From: Niveibacterium umoris
Lineage (GTDB): Bacteria; Pseudomonadota; Gammaproteobacteria; Burkholderiales; Rhodocyclaceae
NCBI RefSeq assembly: GCF_014197015.1
Contig: NZ_JACIET010000001.1
Location: 1,922,001 to 1,986,000, forward strand
Length of the DNA: 64,000 nucleotides
Reading direction: 5' to 3'
Both the position numbers and the translations under genes were made by a program. A model generated the notes under the pieces. The model was not told the DNA's origin. It made no database searches and saw only the letters and a list, made by a program, of their open reading frames with translations. Positions within the stretch are counted from its first letter, which is position 1. Each line of letters begins with the position of its first letter. Positions 49,083-59,199 of this stretch are shown piece by piece.

Positions 49083-50534
49083 TCAAGCGGTTCCGCCGAC
49101 AGTGAGCCCGTCAAGCCGCAAGGTCGGCTGGCCGACGCCAACCGGCACGCTCTGCCCTTCCTTGCCGCAGGTGCCGACACCGGGGTCGAGCGTGAGGTCA
49201 TTGCCAATCATCGACACGCGCGTCAGCGCATCTGGACCGTTGCCGATCAGGGTCGCGCCCTTGACCGGATACGCGAGTTTGCCGTTCTCGATCATCCAGG
49301 CCTCGGCGGCCGAAAAGACGAACTTGCCGGACGTGATGTCGACCTGGCCGCCGCCGAAATTCACCGCGTACAGGCCGCGATCGACCGAGGCGATGATCTC
49401 CTGCGGGTCGCGCTCGCCGGCCAGCATGATGGTGTTGGTCATGCGCGGCAGCGGCAGGTGCGAGAAAGATTCGCGACGGCCGTTTCCGGTCGGCGCCACC
49501 CCCATCAGGCGTGCATTGGTCATATCCTGCATGTAGCCGGTGAGGATGCCGTCTTCGATCAGCACGGTGCGCTGGGTCGGGTTGCCTTCATCATCGATGG
49601 TCAGCGAACCGCGGCGCCCCGGCAGGGTGCCGTCATCCACCACGGTGACGCCCTTCGCTGCGACACGCTCGCCGATGCGGCCGGCAAAAGCCGAACTGCC
49701 CTTGCGATTGAAATCGCCCTCGAGCCCGTGGCCGATCGCCTCGTGCAGCAGGATGCCCGGCCAGCCATTGCCGAGCACCACTGTCATCATGCCGGCCGGT
49801 GCAGGCCGCGCACCCAGATTGGTACTGGCCTGATGCACCGCCTTCTGCGCGAAATCACGCAGCACGTCGTCGGTGAACGCGCCATAGTCGTGGCGCCCGC
49901 CGCCGCCCGCAGATCCCTGCTCGCGGCGTCCGCTCTCTTCCATGATCACGACGATCGACAAGCGCGTCAGCGGCCGCACGTCCGCCGCCATGTGGCCATC
50001 GGATCGCGCCACCAGCACCACTTCCCAGGTGGCGGCGAGCGAGGCCATCACCTGCGACACGCGGGTATCGAGGCCGCGCGCGATCTGTTCGATGCGTTCA
50101 AGCAAGCGCACCTTGTCGGCGTCCGGCAGCGAACCGATCGGATCGGCCGCCGGGTACAGCGCCTGCATCGCCTTGCCCGTACGCAAGGGCACCACGGCGC
50201 TGGCGCCCGCTGCCGCGATCGCGCGGGTGGTGGTCGCAGCCGCGTCGAGGGCCGCAACGCTGATGTCGTCCGAATACGCAAAGGCGGTCTTCTCGCCGCT
50301 CACCGCGCGCACGCCGACGCCCTGCTCGATGCTGAAACTGCCCGATTTGACGATGCCCTCTTCCAGACTCCAGCCTTCCGAACGCTGGTACTGGAAGTAA
50401 AGGTCGGCGTAGTCGAGGCGATGCGCCCGCAGTGTCCCGAAGCAGCGTTCGAGCGAAGCGAGGTTCAGGCGCCCCGGCGCCAGCAGCAGGCGTTCGGCGG
50501 TATCGATCGGGCGTTCGTGTGTGCTCGTTGTCAT
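49083..50534 (-). CDS. tldD: Metalloprotease TldD
   Basis: TldD and TldE form a zinc protease that acts on small unfolded peptides such as microcin precursors and CcdA. The 483-residue protein has the TldD zinc motif HEAIGHGLEGD in PGILLHEAIGHGLEGDFNR, plus the conserved GVGTCGKEGQSVPVG near the C terminus, and the N-terminal ADLYFQYQRSEGWSLEEG. ATG at 50534 (MTTSTHERP) chosen; the frame is open to 50615, overlapping the nitrilase gene. Partner TldE/PmbA is not in this window. Confidence 0.95.
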   Translation of the reverse strand: MTTSTHERPIDTAERLLLAPGRLNLASLERCFGTLRAHRLDYADLYFQYQRSEGWSLEEGIVKSGSFSIEQGVGVRAVSGEKTAFAYSDDISVAALDAAATTTRAIAAAGASAVVPLRTGKAMQALYPAADPIGSLPDADKVRLLERIEQIARGLDTRVSQVMASLAATWEVVLVARSDGHMAADVRPLTRLSIVVIMEESGRREQGSAGGGGRHDYGAFTDDVLRDFAQKAVHQASTNLGARPAPAGMMTVVLGNGWPGILLHEAIGHGLEGDFNRKGSSAFAGRIGERVAAKGVTVVDDGTLPGRRGSLTIDDEGNPTQRTVLIEDGILTGYMQDMTNARLMGVAPTGNGRRESFSHLPLPRMTNTIMLAGERDPQEIIASVDRGLYAVNFGGGQVDITSGKFVFSAAEAWMIENGKLAYPVKGATLIGNGPDALTRVSMIGNDLTLDPGVGTCGKEGQSVPVGVGQPTLRLDGLTVGGTA

Positions 50535-50544
50535 GTCTATCCAG

Positions 50545-51351
50545 TCAAAGTCGGCGGTGCTGCAGCGCGGGCAGGCTCTCGCGCAATTGGCGCTGGTGCG
50601 CGGTATCGATGTCACCCGCGACGACCCCTGCGCCGCGCGGCAATCGGTCGATCACCTCGCCCCACGGGTCGATCAACATGCTGTCGCCCCAGGTACGACG
50701 ACCACCAGGGTGCTCACCGCCCTGCGCACTGGCCAGTACATAGCACAGGTTCTCGACCGCGCGGGCGCGCAGCAGCACTTCCCAGTGCGCGCGGCCGGTG
50801 GTTTCGGTAAACGCCGCCGGCAAGACGATCAGCGCGAGATCGCCCATCGCGCGGAAGAGCTCCGGGAAGCGCAGGTCGTAGCACACCGCGAGGCCGACAC
50901 GGCCAAACGGGGCGTCGAAGGTGACGATCTCCGCGCCAGCTTCGATCGTGCGCGACTCCTCGTAGACCTCGTCGCCCTTGCGAAAGCCGAAGAGGTGCAG
51001 CTTGTCGTAGCGCGCAATGCGATGACCGCCATCGTCATACACCAGCACCGCATTGCGCACCTTGTCGTCGGCATCGCCCGTCAGCGGAATCGTGCCGCCG
51101 ACCAGCCATACTTTGTGGCGCCTCGCCGCATCGGCGAGAAAGTCCTGCAAGGGCCCCTTGCCCTCGGCTTCGCGCAACGCGAGCTTGGCCTGCTCATCCG
51201 GCGAGATCAGCGCGAAGTACTCGGGCAGCACGACCAGACCGGCGCCCCCCGCGGCGGCCTCGCCGATCAGACGATCGGCCTCGCGCAGGTTCGCGGCGAC
51301 GTCCGGCCCCGAAATCATCTGCACGGCTGCGACACGGAATCGTTCGCTCAC
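50545..51351 (-). CDS. Carbon-nitrogen hydrolase (Nit1-like amidase)
   Basis: A 268-residue nitrilase-superfamily amidase. The catalytic triad is visible: E44 (VVLPEYFAL), K117 (RYDKLHLF) and C157 (AVCYDLRFPELFR). The sequence is of the Nit1 / deaminated-glutathione amidase type, which clears side products of glutathione metabolism, though substrate cannot be fixed by eye. The start is GTG at 51351, in a GTGA overlap with the yhdP stop. It is followed 10 bases later by tldD, a grouping common in betaproteobacteria. Confidence 0.9.
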   Translation of the reverse strand: MSERFRVAAVQMISGPDVAANLREADRLIGEAAAGGAGLVVLPEYFALISPDEQAKLALREAEGKGPLQDFLADAARRHKVWLVGGTIPLTGDADDKVRNAVLVYDDGGHRIARYDKLHLFGFRKGDEVYEESRTIEAGAEIVTFDAPFGRVGLAVCYDLRFPELFRAMGDLALIVLPAAFTETTGRAHWEVLLRARAVENLCYVLASAQGGEHPGGRRTWGDSMLIDPWGEVIDRLPRGAGVVAGDIDTAHQRQLRESLPALQHRRL

Positions 51352-54300
51352 GGTTCACTCCGATTCGGTTGAGCGCGCGCGGGCGCGCCAGAGAGCTTGC
51401 GGACACGCGGTTCGGCCCAACTGCCGTCGACCGCGTACTCGTAGGAAAACATGTGCTCGATCGGATCGCTGAGCACCTTCTGCGCAAGAAACGCGACCAA
51501 GCCCACCGCCGGGTTGAGCGTACCGATCGCCGGGCCCAGCGCAGCCCCCAACGCCACGGTTTCCGACAGTGTAGGCTGCACCTGCACCGTAAGTTGCTGC
51601 GTTTCCGCGGCAAGATCGACGCTCCCCTGCATGCGCACCCGTGCCGCCGGGCCCCGGATCGCCAGATCATCGGTCCGAAGCACGCCGGCGCTGATTTTCA
51701 TGCTACCGGAAACGGTGTCGAAGGCGAATCCTTCGGAAAAGATGTCGCGGAAATCGAGGGTCGCACGGCGTGGCAGCGACTGCAGGCTGAACACGCCGAG
51801 CAGCCGACCCATGCCGGGTTCGAACTTGCTGAACTGGCCGGCTTCGACTTTCAGCTCGAATTGCCCTGACAGCGACGCAAGATCCGGCGCTTCGGGTGGG
51901 CCTTTCCAGTCAAGCGATCCTTTCGCATTGACTTCTCCGCGGCGCAGCAGGCCGGCATGCCCGAGCCGGCCGAGCAGCGCGCCTGCGTCGCGGGCGTCGA
52001 GTTCAAAGCGCAATCGAGTGCGCCCGAACAGGTAGGCACCGCTCATCGAAATCTTGCCGTCGTCGTTGCTGAGCGTCAGTTGATCGAGCAGCCAGTCATC
52101 GCCATCGGGCGCCCCGTGCAGGGAAAGCGCCCCCAGTTCGCGCGCGGAATGGGCGAACGAAGCGACCCTGACGTCGATCTGCGGCATGCGCACGACCCCC
52201 TGCGCATTGCGTTCGGCCAACACGCGCTCGCGAACCCGTGTCACCGGCAGCAGCGCCAGACGCGACAGGCGCGCGTTGATGCGGCCGGCGCCGCGCGTGT
52301 CGATTGAAAGCTCGCCGGCCGCGGCCGGCCCTTTCAGCTGACCATTCCAGAGCGACCCGTCGCGTTGCGCCACCAGGCCCTGATCATGGAAGCGCAGCCC
52401 CTTGAGAACGAGATCGCCCGCCTGCACGTCGAGACTGTCGAAGGGCGGCGCCCCCTCATCTGTCCCCGCATGCCCCAAGGCCGACGCCCAGGCATCCAGA
52501 TCCAGGCGACCCAGGCGCGCGCGCAGCGCAAGCCCGCGCGCCGGCAATGCGGTGTCGGCATCCCCCAATGCGAGCACACCTTGCGTCACATGAGCACCGT
52601 CGGCCGCCTCGTTCAAGTCCAGGCGCACCCGGGCGCGGCCGGGCAGACTGCCTTCCACGCTCTGCCGCGTGAGCGGGCCACCGTTGAACCAGCGCCAGTC
52701 AAGCTTCATCGGCTGCGCTTGCCCCGCCGATTTATTGAAGGGATCGGGCAGACTCGACGCCACGCCCAGCAGGCTCGATTCAAGCCCGAGCGAGACGTCG
52801 TGCTCGCGCGCCACGACATGCGCGGTGACCGGCGTTTCGCCAGCGAGGTGGTCCCACAGCGGCGAGGGAAACTGCAGCGCCAGTTGCCGCATCGCCACGC
52901 TGCCGCGCGCTTCGATGTCGACCGCGCCGTCGCGACGCGTATCGCCGCGCACCCGCACCGGCGTCCCCATGAAGATTCCGCTGGCGTCCGGAATCGCAAA
53001 GCGCGACTCGGTGAAGGCGAAGCGCCCGTTCGCCGATTCGAGCAGCGGGAAACGCGGCAGGAGTCTCAAGCGGTTATTGGTGAACTGGAACTCGCCGCTT
53101 GTCGTGGTCTTCGCCGCATCGGCCAGCGGCACCGCGAGGTGCAGCTTGAGTGCGCCATCGCCCACCGCCTCGACGCCACGGGTGAAGTAGCCGAACTTGT
53201 TGCCGATCGGGCTGGCATTGACGAAGCGCAGGAACTCCCGCGTCGGCCCGGCCGCCCGACCCTCCAGCGCGAGCATGCCGTGGTCGAGGTCGGGGATCAC
53301 TGCGTGCACCTGCGAAACCTTGGCATCGAACACGGCGCCGCGGTCGGCGTGGATCTCCATGCGCGCACGATCGAACTTCAGCGTGCCTTCGATAGCATCG
53401 ATCGCTGGCCAGTCCGGTGCGTACATCAGTCGCACACCCTTGACCCGAGCATCCACCGTAAAGGCGCCCGAGGGGTCGCCGACGAAGGGGAAGCGCGCGA
53501 GGTCGCCCTTGAGTACGAGTTTGGCGTCGTCGGCGACACCTTCGGAGATGGCATCGCGCAACCAGTGCCGCACGTCCGCCGCCACCACCAAAGGCATGTA
53601 ACGCCACACTGCACGCCCCTGCGCGTGACCCAGGCGCGCCTCCAGATCGATAACGCCGGGTCCGTCGCCGCGCGAATGCCACACGCCGCTTGCGCTGCCC
53701 GCAGCGTCCGCGTTGCTGAAGCGCCCCTGTTTCAGACGCACGCTGGCTTCGCCGCCGCGCAACTCCCAGTCCCCCGCGAACTCGGCCTGGTCGATCGGAA
53801 TCTCGCCGTCCTCGAATACCGCGGGCAAGGCAATCGACCCCTTGTTCACCCGCAGATCGAAACGGCCGCCACGCTCATCAAGATCGACCGTGCCCGCCCA
53901 ACCCTGCCCACCCGGCAGTAAACCCTGTGGCGCGGCACCCAGCCCGCTGAAACGGGCGGCAGCGTGGTAGGTCGCAGGCACGCCATCCTCGCCGCGCCAG
54001 GAGAGGTCCATTTGTTCGAACACCCCTTGCGGCGCAAACGCCGCAAGGCGCTGCGCCCAGCCTTGCGGCAGCGGAAGATGCCGCGCCAGGGCGGCAAGCG
54101 CGGGCACGTCGAGCTGGCGCCCGGTGAACTTGCCCTGGGCCTCGCGCTTGTCGCGACCCGCGATGTGCTCGATGCTGAAGCTCACCGGCCTGACGGCGCG
54201 CCCTTCGCCGGTCTGCACCGCCAGTTGCCGGGCGAGGAGTTTCAGCGTGCCGCCCCGCTGCGAACCTTCTACATGCCCGGCAAGGCGTTTGAGTTCGAGC

Positions 54301-55205
54301 GGCAATACATCGCGCGCGAGCGTCACCGACACATCGCGGAAGGCAAGGTCGGCGGCGGCCGCGACGGGCTGCCCGTCCGCCACACTGACCCACAGGCGCA
54401 GGCCACCCACCGCAGCCGCGACATGCACCGGCCAGTCCACCCACTGCGCGCTGCGGGCAAGGTCAGCGCGATCCACACTCGCAAAAATTTCGCCGGACCA
54501 GCGCGTCGGCGTGAGCGACGCATCCCCATCGAGGCGTCCGCGCAAGTCGATGGGCGAGGCGAGCGTGCGCGGCGGCACGGCAGTGATGCCGAAGCGATGG
54601 CTGTTGTCGCTGTTTTCAAGGCGCAGGTTGAGCTGTTCGAGCACCAGCGGATCGGCGCCTCGTTGCGAATCGATCCAGGTGAGCCGCGCATTGCGGATGA
54701 CGATCGCGGGCTGCTCGAAGACCCACTTCAAGTCGGCAGCATCGCCACTTCCGGCCGGAAAGCCTGAGAGTTCCACGCGACCATCCGGCCTGCGAAGCAG
54801 CGTCAGTTCCGGTCGATCAATGGTGAGGCGCCGCAGGCGAATCGCACCCGCAACGATGCTGCGCCACGACAGCGACGCATCGACCGCCGCCAGTCGCAGC
54901 GCCGGGTGACCACTGGCATCGTGGAGCGTCACGCCGCGCAGGCGCAAGCGCGGTCGCAGGCCATCCCAATCCGCATCGAGATGCGCGATCGCGACCGGCA
55001 GGCCGATGACACGCGACACCTGCCGCTCCACCTCGGGGCGCCACTCTCCCGCGTGCGGCAACACCAGGTAGCGCGCGGCCAGCAGCCCCAGCCCGGCAAC
55101 AAAGTAGGCCGCCACCGCGAGGCGAAAGACGAGGCGCACCCACTGGGTACGCGGGCCGGCGGGTGCCAGGCGGGAAAGCTGGAAGCGGAAATACGAGGGC
55201 AGCAT
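51348..55205 (-). CDS. yhdP: YhdP family AsmA-like giant envelope protein
   Basis: A 1285-residue protein with one N-terminal membrane span (about residues 23-42, LVFRLAVAAYFVAGLGLLAA) and a very long periplasmic beta-rich body, built of repeated strands that in this family form a hydrophobic groove. Early features are VIGLPVAIAHLDADWDGLRP and the middle DUF3971-like region; the C-terminal AsmA_2 part ends in VGLVAFLAQKVLSDPIEHMF. In E. coli YhdP moves phospholipids to the outer membrane, with TamB and YdbH. The ATG at 55205 (MLPSYFRFQ) gives the family length; the longer frame runs into glnE. Confidence 0.92.
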   Translation of the reverse strand: MLPSYFRFQLSRLAPAGPRTQWVRLVFRLAVAAYFVAGLGLLAARYLVLPHAGEWRPEVERQVSRVIGLPVAIAHLDADWDGLRPRLRLRGVTLHDASGHPALRLAAVDASLSWRSIVAGAIRLRRLTIDRPELTLLRRPDGRVELSGFPAGSGDAADLKWVFEQPAIVIRNARLTWIDSQRGADPLVLEQLNLRLENSDNSHRFGITAVPPRTLASPIDLRGRLDGDASLTPTRWSGEIFASVDRADLARSAQWVDWPVHVAAAVGGLRLWVSVADGQPVAAAADLAFRDVSVTLARDVLPLELKRLAGHVEGSQRGGTLKLLARQLAVQTGEGRAVRPVSFSIEHIAGRDKREAQGKFTGRQLDVPALAALARHLPLPQGWAQRLAAFAPQGVFEQMDLSWRGEDGVPATYHAAARFSGLGAAPQGLLPGGQGWAGTVDLDERGGRFDLRVNKGSIALPAVFEDGEIPIDQAEFAGDWELRGGEASVRLKQGRFSNADAAGSASGVWHSRGDGPGVIDLEARLGHAQGRAVWRYMPLVVAADVRHWLRDAISEGVADDAKLVLKGDLARFPFVGDPSGAFTVDARVKGVRLMYAPDWPAIDAIEGTLKFDRARMEIHADRGAVFDAKVSQVHAVIPDLDHGMLALEGRAAGPTREFLRFVNASPIGNKFGYFTRGVEAVGDGALKLHLAVPLADAAKTTTSGEFQFTNNRLRLLPRFPLLESANGRFAFTESRFAIPDASGIFMGTPVRVRGDTRRDGAVDIEARGSVAMRQLALQFPSPLWDHLAGETPVTAHVVAREHDVSLGLESSLLGVASSLPDPFNKSAGQAQPMKLDWRWFNGGPLTRQSVEGSLPGRARVRLDLNEAADGAHVTQGVLALGDADTALPARGLALRARLGRLDLDAWASALGHAGTDEGAPPFDSLDVQAGDLVLKGLRFHDQGLVAQRDGSLWNGQLKGPAAAGELSIDTRGAGRINARLSRLALLPVTRVRERVLAERNAQGVVRMPQIDVRVASFAHSARELGALSLHGAPDGDDWLLDQLTLSNDDGKISMSGAYLFGRTRLRFELDARDAGALLGRLGHAGLLRRGEVNAKGSLDWKGPPEAPDLASLSGQFELKVEAGQFSKFEPGMGRLLGVFSLQSLPRRATLDFRDIFSEGFAFDTVSGSMKISAGVLRTDDLAIRGPAARVRMQGSVDLAAETQQLTVQVQPTLSETVALGAALGPAIGTLNPAVGLVAFLAQKVLSDPIEHMFSYEYAVDGSWAEPRVRKLSGAPARAQPNRSEP

Positions 55206-55293
55206 CGGAACCGGCGAATACAATCGGTGCACACGCACCGTATCGTGTTTCGATGCGAATCCGAATTCTATTGGAAAGCTGATCCGAGGCCCC

Positions 55294-57978
55294 ATGGAAA
55301 CCGTCGGCGAACTGACTGAACGGCTTGCCCCTGCCCTGGCAGCAAGTCGATATCTGGCGCGCGAACTGGCCGCGCGTGACTGGCTGGCGCCATTGCTGTG
55401 CACATCGCTCGACGCGCCGTTGAGCGCAGACGCCATGCGCCGCTTCCTGGAACGCGAGGCGCCCGACGAAGCCACGCTCAAACCGGCCTTGCGGCGCCTG
55501 CGGACCTGGGTGATGTGCCACACCGCCGCGCGCGACCTGCTCGGGCTCGCGCCCTTGTCCGAAGTCACGGAAACGATGACGCGACTGGCGGAAGTCGCCA
55601 TCAACCACGCCCACGAGATCCTGCATGAAGCGCTGTGGGCCCGGCACGGTGAGCCGCGCGACGCCGACGGAAACGCGATGCGCCTGACCGTGGTCGGCAT
55701 GGGCAAGCTCGGTGGGCGCGAACTCAACGTCTCGTCCGACATCGACCTGATCTTCGTGTATCCGGAAGACGGCGACACGGTCAGCCCGCGCCCGCTCTCC
55801 CACTACGAATTCTTCACCCGCCTCGGGCGCCAGATCATCGCTGCGATCGGCGAAGTGACCGAAGACGGCTTCGTGTTCCGGGTGGACATGCGCCTGCGGC
55901 CCAATGGCGATTCCGGCCCGCTGGTATCAAGCTTTGAAGCACTGGAGCACTACTTCATCACGCAGGGCCGGGAATGGGAGCGTTTTGCGTGGATCAAGGC
56001 GCGGCCCCTGTGCGGCTCGGGCCATGACGCGCTGGCCGCGATCGCGCGCCCCTTCGTGTTCCGCAAATACCTCGACTTCGGCGCGATCAACGCCTTGCGG
56101 GCGCTGCACGCGCAGATACGCGCGCAGGTCGCGCGGCGCGAGATGGCGACCAACATCAAGCTTGGCCCCGGCGGCATCCGCGAGATCGAGTTCACCGCGC
56201 AGGTCTTCCAGATCATCCGCGGGGGTCGCGATATCGGCCTGCAGATCAAGCCAACCTTGCCGGTACTCGAAGCGCTCGCCGATCGCGGGGTGCTTGATTT
56301 CGACGCGGTGGCGCTGCTGGAAGAAGCCTACGTCTTCCTGCGCCGGATGGAGCACCGCCTGCAGTACCTCGACGATGCGCAGACGCACGATCTGCCGGCG
56401 ACGCCGGACGACCGCGCACGCATCGCGACGGCGATGGGCTATGCCAGCGAGGCCGAGATGCTGGCGCAACTGGAGATCCACCGCCGGTTCGTCAGCCATT
56501 GTTTCCAGGCCGCCTGCGGCGACCCGAATCAGGACGATCACGCACTCGACGAACTGTGGGATGCGACGATCACGCCGGAACATGCAGTTGCGCGGTTCGA
56601 GAGCCTGCAGTTCCGCAATGCCACCGCCGCCGCGGACCGCCTGCTGCAATTGCGCGAAGGCACGCGCTACCGGCAATTGCCGGAAACCATCCGCGCGCGC
56701 TTCGATGGGCTGATCCCGCGCATCATCGAAGCCTGCGCCGCGCGCCCCAATCCGGACGAGACCCTCTCCCGCCTGTTCACGCTGCTCGAAACGATCAGCC
56801 GGCGCGGCGCCTACCTCGCATTGCTGCTGCAATATCCGCAGACCCTGCTGCGCCTGGCGGAGCTCGCCTCGGCCTCGCAGTGGGCCGCGGAGTACCTGAC
56901 GACGCACCCGATCCTGCTCGACGAACTGCTGGACGCCCGCGAACTCGACGCGGCGCCCGACTGGCCAGCATTCGCACAACATTTGCGCAGCGAACTCGAC
57001 GCCGTCGAACCCGACATCGAGCGGCAGATGGACCTGATGCGCGAGCAGCACCATGCCCAGGTCTTCCGCATCCTGCATCAGGATCTGGCGGGCAAGTGGG
57101 AAGTGGAAGCGATCGGCGACCACCTCTCGGCGCTGGCCGATGTGGTGCTCGAAGAAACGCTGCGCCAGTGCTGGCGCAAGCTGCGCCAGCGCCACATCGA
57201 AACGCCCCGCTTCGCGGTGATCGGCTACGGCAAACTCGGCGGCAAGGAACTGGGCTACGCGTCGGACCTGGACATCATCTTCCTCTACGATGACGAAGAT
57301 CAGTCTGCTTCTGAAAACTACGCCCGACTCGCGCAGCGCATGCTGACCTGGCTGTCGAGCCGCACATCTGCCGGCATCCTGTTCGAAACGGATACCCGCC
57401 TGCGCCCGAACGGCGAATCCGGCCTCCTGGTCACCTCGCTCGAAGCCTTCCGCCAGTACCAGGAGGGCGCGGCCTGGCTATGGGAACACCAGGCCCTGAC
57501 GCGCGCCCGCTTCGTCGCCGGCGACGCCGCGGTCGGGCGCGCATTCGAGGCCGAGCGCGAGGAGATCCTGCGGCGCCCGCGCGATCTGGACAAGCTTGCC
57601 GAAGACGTCATCGCGATGCGTCGCAAGATGCTCGACAACCATGCCAGCCGCGACGGCTACTTCAACATCAAGGACGACCCCGGTGGCCTGATCGACTTCG
57701 AGTTCATCATCCAGTATCTGGTGCTGGGCCATGCGCACGCGCACCCGCGCCTTGTCGCAAACCTGGGGAACATAGCGCTGGCCCGCATTGCGGGCGAACT
57801 GGGACTGCTGGACGAGGCACGCGCGAAGGCGGCGGCCGATGCCTACCGAAGCCTGCGACGCCAGCAGCATCGCTTCCGCCTCAACGGTCACACGGCACGC
57901 GTGCCGGAAGGCAGCGCACAAGCCGAACGTGATGCGATCACGACACTCTGGATCGAAGTTTTCAAGCGGAACGCGTGA
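55294..57978 (+). CDS. glnE: Glutamine synthetase adenylyltransferase/deadenylase GlnE
   Basis: GlnE attaches and removes AMP on glutamine synthetase in response to PII. The 894-residue protein has two nucleotidyltransferase domains: the N-terminal deadenylase (GMGKLGGRELNVSSDIDLIF, near residue 135) and the C-terminal adenylyltransferase (GYGKLGGKELGYASDLDIIF, near 645), each with a G-(x)-D-x-D site. The 894 residues are slightly shorter than E. coli GlnE (946). It is divergent from yhdP and ends in a terminator. Confidence 0.96.
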   Translation: METVGELTERLAPALAASRYLARELAARDWLAPLLCTSLDAPLSADAMRRFLEREAPDEATLKPALRRLRTWVMCHTAARDLLGLAPLSEVTETMTRLAEVAINHAHEILHEALWARHGEPRDADGNAMRLTVVGMGKLGGRELNVSSDIDLIFVYPEDGDTVSPRPLSHYEFFTRLGRQIIAAIGEVTEDGFVFRVDMRLRPNGDSGPLVSSFEALEHYFITQGREWERFAWIKARPLCGSGHDALAAIARPFVFRKYLDFGAINALRALHAQIRAQVARREMATNIKLGPGGIREIEFTAQVFQIIRGGRDIGLQIKPTLPVLEALADRGVLDFDAVALLEEAYVFLRRMEHRLQYLDDAQTHDLPATPDDRARIATAMGYASEAEMLAQLEIHRRFVSHCFQAACGDPNQDDHALDELWDATITPEHAVARFESLQFRNATAAADRLLQLREGTRYRQLPETIRARFDGLIPRIIEACAARPNPDETLSRLFTLLETISRRGAYLALLLQYPQTLLRLAELASASQWAAEYLTTHPILLDELLDARELDAAPDWPAFAQHLRSELDAVEPDIERQMDLMREQHHAQVFRILHQDLAGKWEVEAIGDHLSALADVVLEETLRQCWRKLRQRHIETPRFAVIGYGKLGGKELGYASDLDIIFLYDDEDQSASENYARLAQRMLTWLSSRTSAGILFETDTRLRPNGESGLLVTSLEAFRQYQEGAAWLWEHQALTRARFVAGDAAVGRAFEAEREEILRRPRDLDKLAEDVIAMRRKMLDNHASRDGYFNIKDDPGGLIDFEFIIQYLVLGHAHAHPRLVANLGNIALARIAGELGLLDEARAKAAADAYRSLRRQQHRFRLNGHTARVPEGSAQAERDAITTLWIEVFKRNA

Positions 57979-58000
57979 AAGACAGTGCGCAGAACGCAAA

Positions 58001-58029
58001 AACGCCGGCGATTAAGCCGGCGTTTTTTT
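58001..58029 (+). terminator. Terminator of glnE
   Basis: Perfect 9-bp stem AACGCCGGC/GCCGGCGTT with a 6-base loop, followed by TTTTT. It is 23 bases after the glnE stop and close to the 3' end of the convergent tRNA gene. Confidence 0.93.
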
Positions 58030-58035
58030 GAAACC

Positions 58036-58112
58036 TGGTCGGGGTGAGAGGATTCGAACCTCCGGCCTCTACGTCCCGAACGTAGCGCTCTACCAGGCTA
58101 AGCTACACCCCG
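58036..58112 (-). tRNA. tRNA-Pro, anticodon CGG
   Basis: A complete cloverleaf of 77 bases including an encoded CCA. The acceptor stem pairs CGGGGTG with CACCCCG; the D arm is GCTTAGCCTGGTAGAGC; the anticodon stem CTACG/CGTAG holds loop TTCGGGA with anticodon CGG (58076-58078), reading CCG; the T arm is GGAGG-TTCGAAT-CCTCT. It resembles E. coli proK. It lies 20 bases after the ispB stop on the same strand, so it may be cotranscribed with ispB. Confidence 0.97.
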
Positions 58113-58131
58113 AGTTGCTGAGTCGCGCAGA

Positions 58132-59100
58132 TCAGTGATCTCTTGCAACTGCAAAGTCCGACAATTGTAGCAGTGCTTGCTTGAAAAGTGAAGGGGGGAG
58201 TACCGAAAGGGCGGACTTTGCGGCGTCCGCCTCCGCGCGCGCTGCAGCGCGCGTGCGCTCAAGGGCATCGGTTGCGCGGATCGCGGCAATGACCTGCGGA
58301 AACGAATCGCGCCCGCCATGTTCGATGGCGGCACGAACCGCGGCCGCGTGCTCGGGTGCACCGTGCTGGATCACATGGATCAGCGGCAACGTCGGCTTGC
58401 CCTCGGCGAGGTCATCACCCAGATGCTTGCCGGTGCTGGCCTCGTCGCCCGAATAGTCGAGCACGTCATCGACCAACTGGAATGCCGTTCCAAGGTGACG
58501 ACCGAACGCAGCCAACTGCTCCTGCCCCGCCTCGTCAAGCCCGCCCAGGATGCCGCCAAGACGCGCTGCAGCCTCGAACAGCATGGCCGTTTTGTAGCGG
58601 ATGACGCGCAGATAGTCTTCGACGCTCGCGTCCGCGTTGCGAACGTTGAGCAGTTGCAGCACTTCGCCTTCGGCGATGACATTGGTCGCATCGGCCAGGA
58701 CACGCATCACGCGCATGTCGTTGACGCCGACCATCATCTGGAAGGAGCGCGAATACAGGAAGTCTCCGACCAGCACTGCCGCCGCATTGCCGAACATCGC
58801 GTTGGCGGTGCTGTTGCCGCGTCTCAACGAAGATTCGTCGACCACATCGTCGTGCAGCAATGTCGCGGTATGAATGAACTCCACGACGGCCGCAAGTTCA
58901 TGGTGATGCGTGCCGCGGTAGCCGAGCGCATTTGCCACGAAAAGCAGCAATGCAGGACGAAGTCGCTTGCCGCCGGCAGCGATGATGTACTCGGCAACCT
59001 GCCGGATGAGCACGACTTCGGAGTGGAGACGCTCGCGGATCACGCCATCGACAGCGGCCATGTCGGCAGCGATCGGCGCGTAGAGTTCTTGGGTCGACAA
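58132..59100 (-). CDS. ispB: Octaprenyl diphosphate synthase, probable TTG start
   Basis: IspB makes the side chain of ubiquinone by adding isopentenyl units to farnesyl diphosphate. The 322-residue protein has the first Asp-rich motif DDVVD at 84-88 (TLLHDDVVDESSLRRGN) and the second in FQLVDDVLDYSGD. It needs a start near STQELYAPIAADMAAVD; the only suitable codons are TTG at 59100 or the internal ATG at 59061. The TTG lies about 30 bases after a promoter TTGACT-N17-TAGCAT on the minus strand, and its length fits the family. A Shine-Dalgarno is not obvious. Confidence 0.9.
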   Translation of the reverse strand: MSTQELYAPIAADMAAVDGVIRERLHSEVVLIRQVAEYIIAAGGKRLRPALLLFVANALGYRGTHHHELAAVVEFIHTATLLHDDVVDESSLRRGNSTANAMFGNAAAVLVGDFLYSRSFQMMVGVNDMRVMRVLADATNVIAEGEVLQLLNVRNADASVEDYLRVIRYKTAMLFEAAARLGGILGGLDEAGQEQLAAFGRHLGTAFQLVDDVLDYSGDEASTGKHLGDDLAEGKPTLPLIHVIQHGAPEHAAAVRAAIEHGGRDSFPQVIAAIRATDALERTRAAARAEADAAKSALSVLPPSLFKQALLQLSDFAVARDH

Positions 59101-59128
59101 GGTGCGGCCGTGCGTGGCAAAAGACGCA

Positions 59129-59157
59129 ATGCTAGAAAGCGAAAGCGGGCGAGTCAA
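59129..59157 (-). promoter_or_regulatory. ispB promoter
   Basis: On the minus strand: -35 TTGACT (59152-59157), 17-base spacer, -10 TAGCAT (59129-59134). The expected transcript start is just inside, about 20-30 bases before the TTG. Confidence 0.72.
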
Positions 59158-59199
59158 GGAGCACGGGCTTCGGCCAAGGCAAAAACCCGATAGAAAACC

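Noticed and set aside
58036-58112. tRNA-Pro as an integration site for a genomic island
   Set aside because: Both sides hold core genes (ispB, glnE), no integrase and no repeated tRNA end was seen.
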